Positions 60,119 to 64,000 of a DNA stretch of 64,000 nt are shown here, piece after piece. A model generated the notes under the pieces. It was given only the letters and a program-made list of their open reading frames with translations, had not been told where the DNA came from and searched no databases. Source of the stretch: an uncultured Porphyromonadaceae bacterium (GTDB lineage: Bacteria; Bacteroidota; Bacteroidia; Bacteroidales; Muribaculaceae); the NCBI GenBank assembly GCA_947178215.1, contig CAMWXJ010000007.1, forward strand, positions 50,713-114,712, written 5' to 3'. A program made the position numbers and the translations under genes. The first letter of the stretch is position 1. Each line of letters starts with the position of its first letter.

Positions 60119-61822
60119 TTATTCAGGCTTGTATGCGCTGATTTGCTCTGGCTCGAAGTTGGCGATGAAGTCGGCATGTTTGGCGACTTCGGCCTGTGTC
60201 ATCTTCACGTACACTTCGGCGCTCTTGTTGAACGATGCGTTGCGCTGAGCATCGTCGAGGAGCAAGTAGCTCATGATGATGCCGCCTGCCATCTCAACGA
60301 GACGACGTGCCATGAAGTCGAGGTAAGTCTGGTCCTTGGCGCCGGCCACGGTAGCAACAGCCTTCTCGTACTTCGAGGTGAGGTCGATGAGAATCTCACG
60401 CAGAGGGCAGAGGTTGTCGGCGAGGACGTGCGACTCAAACTCGTGCATGATGTTGAGGTAGGTGCCGGTGGTGACGTGGCGGATTGCAGCCACTACCTGG
60501 AGCTGCGTGGTACCCTCGTAGATTGAGGTGATGCGGGCATCGCGGTAAACTCGCTCGCAGGCGTAGTCCTTCATGAAGCCTGAGCCGCCGTGAATCTGAA
60601 TGGCGTCGTAGGCGTTGGTGTTGCAGTATTCGCTGGCAAGGCCCTTCACAAGCGGGGTGCAGGCGTCGGCGAGCTTGCTGTAATGCTTCATTTCGGCCTT
60701 CTCCTCCTTGGTAAGCGAGCGCTCGCGCGACATATCCTCGTAAATCTTGTAGATATCGACGTAGCGGGCGGTGGTATAGAGAAGCGAACGGGAAGCGTCA
60801 AGACGGGCTTTCATCACCGCGAGCATCTCGTAGACAGCGGGGAACTCGATGATTGCCTTGCCAAACTGACGACGCTCCTTGGCATATTGGAGAGCCTCCT
60901 GATAGGCGCGCTCGCTGATGCCGACACTCTGGGCGGCGATGCCGAGACGGGCGCCGTTCATAAGGGCCATCACATACTTGATGAGGCCGAGACGACGCGA
61001 GCCGCAAAGCTCGGCCTTGGCGTTCTTGTAAACGAGCTCGCATGTGGGCGAACCCTTGATACCCATCTTGTTCTCGATACGGCGCACGGTAACGCCGCCG
61101 TCGCGCTTGTCGTAGATGAACATCGAAAGGCCGCGGCCGTCCTTGGTGCCCTCCTCAGAGCGGGCAAGCACAAGGTGTATGTCGGAGTCGCCGTTGGTGA
61201 TGAAGCGCTTCACGCCGTTGAGGAGCCATGTGCCGTCGGGCTGCTCGGTTGCTTTGAGCATTACGCTTTGGAGGTCGGAACCGGCATCGGGCTCGGTGAG
61301 GTCCATCGACATAGTCTCGCCCTCGCACACACGGGGGATGAAGCGCGCGCGCTGATCCTCGTTGGCAAACTCGTAGATGGTCTCGGCGCAGTCCTGAAGG
61401 CCCCAGAGGTTTTCGAAACCTGCATCGGCACGGCTCACGATATCGGCGGCCATGATGTAGGGGGTGATGGGGAAGTTGAGACCGCCGTAGCGACGGGGCA
61501 TGGCCATGCCCATGAGACCTGCCTTGCGGCATGCTTCGAGGTTGGCCTTGGTGCCGTCGGCATATACTACGCGGCCGTTCTCGACGTGTGGACCCTGGTG
61601 GTCTACATCCTCGGCGTTTTCGGCTACGGTGTTGGCGCAAAGCTCGCCCACAACATCGAGCACCTTCTCGTATGAGTCGAGAGCATCGGCATAATCGAGC
61701 GGAGCGTAGTCAAACTTCTCTGCGTCGGTATAGTCGCGCTCTTTGAGAGCAACAATCTTCTCCATCAGCGGATGGGTAAGATGATGCTTCAAATCGGGAT
61801 TATCTGTATAAAAATTAGCCAT
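60119..61822 (-). CDS. Acyl-CoA dehydrogenase
   Basis: FAD enzyme that oxidises an acyl-CoA to the enoyl-CoA and passes electrons to ETF. The 567-residue product has the N-terminal helical domain, the middle beta domain with MSMDLTEPDAGSDLQ and the LNGVKRFITNGD strand (about 172-212), and the C-terminal helical domain with the catalytic Glu436 in YEGTTQLQ. It is longer than the usual 380-400 residues, with a C-terminal extension of about 100 residues like bacterial long acyl-CoA dehydrogenases. It lies downstream of etfB and etfA, its natural electron acceptor. The acyl substrate is not readable. Confidence 0.94.
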   Translation of the reverse strand: MANFYTDNPDLKHHLTHPLMEKIVALKERDYTDAEKFDYAPLDYADALDSYEKVLDVVGELCANTVAENAEDVDHQGPHVENGRVVYADGTKANLEACRKAGLMGMAMPRRYGGLNFPITPYIMAADIVSRADAGFENLWGLQDCAETIYEFANEDQRARFIPRVCEGETMSMDLTEPDAGSDLQSVMLKATEQPDGTWLLNGVKRFITNGDSDIHLVLARSEEGTKDGRGLSMFIYDKRDGGVTVRRIENKMGIKGSPTCELVYKNAKAELCGSRRLGLIKYVMALMNGARLGIAAQSVGISERAYQEALQYAKERRQFGKAIIEFPAVYEMLAVMKARLDASRSLLYTTARYVDIYKIYEDMSRERSLTKEEKAEMKHYSKLADACTPLVKGLASEYCNTNAYDAIQIHGGSGFMKDYACERVYRDARITSIYEGTTQLQVVAAIRHVTTGTYLNIMHEFESHVLADNLCPLREILIDLTSKYEKAVATVAGAKDQTYLDFMARRLVEMAGGIIMSYLLLDDAQRNASFNKSAEVYVKMTQAEVAKHADFIANFEPEQISAYKPE

Positions 61823-61864
61823 TGCTGTCTGATATTTGTTGGTTGTATTGAGGATTGGGTGCTC

Positions 61865-62893
61865 TTACTTGCTGTTCTTCTTATAGTAATTGATGAGCTT
61901 GGGCACTACATCCTCTATCTCGCCGGTGATGACATAGTCGGCGATGGTGTTGATGGGAGCTTCCGGATCGGAGTTGATCGAGATGATGATAGAGCTCTCC
62001 TGCATGCCGGCGATGTGCTGAATCTGGCCCGAGATGCCGCATGCGATATAGAGCTTGGGGCGCACGGTGACACCGGTCTGGCCTATCTGACGCTCATGCT
62101 CGCAGAAACCTGCGTCGACAGCGGCACGGCTTGCGCCCACCTCTGCGCCGAGAGTGTTGGCGAGTTCGTAGAGCAGGTCGAAATTCTCTTTCGAGCCTAC
62201 GCCGTAGCCGCCGGCCACGATGATGGGCGAGTTCTTTATGTTGACTTTCGACTTCTCGATGTGGCGGTCGATAATCTCCACGACGAAATCCTCGTCCTTG
62301 ACATAATCGGCAGCGTTGAGGTTGATTACCTCGCCCTTGTGTTCGGGGTCGAAAATCTCCTTGCGCATCACACCCTCGCGGACGGTAGCCATCTGGGGAC
62401 GGTGGTCAGGGTTGACGATAGTTGCCACGATGTTGCCGCCGAAAGCGGGACGAATCTGGTATAGCAGCTCCTCGTACTCCTTGCCGGTCTTCGGGTCCTT
62501 GTGAGGACCGATTTCAAGCGCGGTGCAGTCGGCGGTAAGACCCGAGTGGAGACACGAGCTTACACGGGGACCGAGGTCGCGGCCGATGCAGGTTGCGCCC
62601 ATGAGGCAAATCTGGGGCTTGATTTCGCGGAAGAGGTTGATGAGCACGGCGGCGTGGGGGTTGGAGGTATAGGGAGAGAGGCGCTTGTCCTCGACCTTGT
62701 ACACTACATCGGCGCCGTAGGGCAGAATCTGTTTCTCGATGTCGGCGAGATTGTCGCCTACTGCGATAGCTTCAAGCTTGACACCGAGCTTGGAGGCGAG
62801 GACGCGGCCCTTGGTGAGGAGTTCGAGCGAAACGTCGGCTACGCGGCCGTCCTCTATCTCGCAATATACTATCAGGTTGTTGTTGTCAGTCAC
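61865..62893 (-). CDS. etfA: Electron transfer flavoprotein, alpha subunit
   Basis: FAD-binding subunit of ETF, 342 residues, carrying electrons from acyl-CoA dehydrogenase. The N-terminal ETF domain (about 1-185) precedes the C-terminal FAD domain, with GYGVGSKENFDLLYELANTLGAEVGASRAAVDAGF and GQTGVTVRPKLYIACGISGQIQH, the family signature region. The start is a GTG at 62893 (MTDNNNLIVY); no ATG is in place. It follows etfB by 34 nt and precedes the dehydrogenase by 42 nt. Confidence 0.95.
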   Translation of the reverse strand: MTDNNNLIVYCEIEDGRVADVSLELLTKGRVLASKLGVKLEAIAVGDNLADIEKQILPYGADVVYKVEDKRLSPYTSNPHAAVLINLFREIKPQICLMGATCIGRDLGPRVSSCLHSGLTADCTALEIGPHKDPKTGKEYEELLYQIRPAFGGNIVATIVNPDHRPQMATVREGVMRKEIFDPEHKGEVINLNAADYVKDEDFVVEIIDRHIEKSKVNIKNSPIIVAGGYGVGSKENFDLLYELANTLGAEVGASRAAVDAGFCEHERQIGQTGVTVRPKLYIACGISGQIQHIAGMQESSIIISINSDPEAPINTIADYVITGEIEDVVPKLINYYKKNSK

Positions 62894-62927
62894 TGTAGTA
62901 GGGATTTGATTGGTTGGGCCGTGTTAA

Positions 62928-63803
62928 TCAGCCTATTGTGTGGTTGGCGATGAGTTCCTTCATCAGGTTGTCGAGAGCGGCTTCGTCGTCGCCGGCAATG
63001 TGGAGGTTCTCCTTGGCGGTGAACACTACGTTCTCCACAGTCTTTACCTTTGTGGGCGAACCGGCGAGACCTATCTGCTCGGGGTCGGCCTCAACGTAAG
63101 CGGCACCCCACTCCTTGATGTTGAGGGCGGGACGTGCGGCGAGAAGACCTTTGCGACGCTCATCGACATTGGCGGCCTCGGAGGTTGAGAGAGCGTATTT
63201 GAAGCGTTGGAGGAGCTTGGCGTTGCGCGGACGACATTCGGCGGCCGAGCCGTTGACGGTCACCACGCAGGGAAGCGGGGCCTTGACGGTCTCCACACCG
63301 TTTTCAAGACGGCGCTTAACGGTTACATGGCCGTTGCTGAGGTCGATGATTTCCTCGGCGTAGGTCACCTGGGGGATACCGAGCTTCTCGGCAATCTGCG
63401 GGCCTACCTGGGCGGTGTCGCCGTCGATAGCCTGACGGCCGCCGAGAATGATGTCAAATCCTTCGATTTTCTTTACAGCCTGAGCGAGAGAGTAGGAGGT
63501 GGCGAGAGTGTCGGCACCGCCGAGAGCACGGTCGGTGAGCACGATGCCACCGTCGGCGCCGCGATACATAGCTTCGCGGATGACCTCTGCGGCGCGGGGG
63601 AGGCCCATGGTGAGGATGGTGACGGTACTGCCGGGATTCTTGTCTTTGAGGCGGAGGGCCTGTTCAAGGGCGTTTAAATCCTCGGGGTTGAAGATAGCCG
63701 GCAGGGCTGCACGGTTGATGGTACCGTCTTCCTTCATTGCATCTTTGCCGACATTGCGGGTGTCGGGCACCTGCTTTGCCAGCACAACGATGTTAAGACT
63801 CAT
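62928..63803 (-). CDS. etfB: Electron transfer flavoprotein, beta subunit
   Basis: Partner subunit of ETF, 291 residues. Visible parts are the MSLNIVVLAKQVPDT start, VTILTMGLPRAAEVIREAMYRGADGGIVLTDRALGGADTLATS, and GGRQAIDGDTAQVGPQIAEKLG, the signature near residue 120. First gene of the operon etfB - etfA - acyl-CoA dehydrogenase. The leader of about 90 nt has a promoter candidate at 63900-63907. The rest of 63804-64000 shows nothing else certain. Confidence 0.95.
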   Translation of the reverse strand: MSLNIVVLAKQVPDTRNVGKDAMKEDGTINRAALPAIFNPEDLNALEQALRLKDKNPGSTVTILTMGLPRAAEVIREAMYRGADGGIVLTDRALGGADTLATSYSLAQAVKKIEGFDIILGGRQAIDGDTAQVGPQIAEKLGIPQVTYAEEIIDLSNGHVTVKRRLENGVETVKAPLPCVVTVNGSAAECRPRNAKLLQRFKYALSTSEAANVDERRKGLLAARPALNIKEWGAAYVEADPEQIGLAGSPTKVKTVENVVFTAKENLHIAGDDEAALDNLMKELIANHTIG

Positions 63804-63899
63804 AAACTTATCAATGATGTGGTTATGTTGTTGTCACTGAAACAACGGGTATATGACCGCTCCGGCAGCAACCGGATACGGCCACACCCATTAAGGCCG

Positions 63900-63907
63900 C
63901 AAAGTTA
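63900..63907 (-). promoter_or_regulatory. -7 element for the etf operon
   Basis: TAACTTTG on the minus strand, about 97 nt before the etfB ATG; the closest TTG (63933-63931) gives a long 23-nt spacer. A second -7-like TAATTTTG on the same strand lies at 63975-63968 and might be an alternative start point. Confidence 0.55.
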
Positions 63908-64000
63908 GCAATTTTTTTCGGTTTTCACGACAACACAAGCGAAAAGCCTACTCTCAACTGGCAAGTGCAAAATTAGCTATTTGACGAAAGAAAACATTTT

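Noticed and set aside
59966..60120. CRISPR-like repeat
   Set aside because: Only two units, each a hairpin with variable core and no spacer-type regularity or cas genes.
60590..61675. 361-residue plus-strand frame inside acyl-CoA dehydrogenase
   Set aside because: Pure shadow of a well-supported gene.
1..64000. Mobile element or phage remnant
   Set aside because: No transposase, integrase, terminal repeats, attachment sites or base-composition break seen.

Overview
This is a dense 64 kb stretch of a Bacteroidota chromosome. GC is high, about 57-60% by eye, and the gene content fits a gut Bacteroidales such as Muribaculaceae; the family placement is inference. Three things support the phylum. 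The promoters repeat the Bacteroidota pattern TTTG-N19-21-TAnnTTTG. Ribosome-binding sites are mostly not visible. Several phylum-typical families are present (DUF4835, DUF4493/PCMD lipoproteins, DUF5106, DUF3127, DcaP-like porin, NamZ/DUF1343). I see no insertion sequence, prophage, integrase, CRISPR array or rRNA. The one RNA gene I can support is a tRNA-Cys. Nearly all of the window is chromosomal backbone, with a few accessory-looking envelope and glycan loci.

Layout. 1-4.6 kb: the 3' part of an EF-G paralog with altered switch regions, an OmpA-type glycine-zipper lipoprotein, an EamA exporter and an AlkD-like repair protein. 4.8-11.5 kb: a co-directional operon dnaN - DnaQ-like exonuclease - coaBC - DUF4835 - recN - rlmB. 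11.5-18.1 kb: a five-gene cell-surface cluster whose first gene overlaps rlmB by 4 nt. It encodes a DUF4493/PCMD lipoprotein, two paralogous small beta-barrels, an Ig-like/PCMD lipoprotein and a thioredoxin-fold DUF5106 protein. 18.2-22.2 kb (minus): glutamine synthetase followed by a GH3 beta-glucosidase interrupted by one in-frame amber codon. 22.5-28.9 kb: trigger factor, uvrA, a YccF protein, a PagL-like lipid A deacylase and tRNA-Cys. 29-34.9 kb: a porin, aspS, a Nif3 protein with a zinc-ribbon coiled-coil protein, and a small OMP. 35-37.5 kb: a second, intact GH3 enzyme with a PA14 insert. 37.7-44.2 kb: kdsB with a coupled non-catalytic M16 protein, then NamZ-like muramidase - SSS symporter - WYL regulator - trmD. 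44.2-49.3 kb: a polysaccharide O-acetylation module (SGNH hydrolase, MBOAT, two DHHW proteins). 49.3-59 kb: endonuclease IV, an MFS sugar transporter, hisS, a hexapeptide acetyltransferase, a DUF3127 protein with an SSB-like acidic tip, GH29 fucosidase, cutC and a large transglutaminase-like protein. 59.2-64 kb: a nitroreductase, a tandem palindrome pair, and the minus-strand operon etfB - etfA - acyl-CoA dehydrogenase.

The strongest second-look items are the EF-G paralog lacking canonical GTPase residues, the amber-split GH3 gene, the PCMD/beta-barrel surface cluster coupled to rlmB, the DUF3127 protein built like a mini-SSB, the twin DHHW O-acetylation locus with a 46-bp identical tract, and the tandem hairpins at 59983-60087. 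Functions are inferred from motifs read in the translated sequence; no database search was run.
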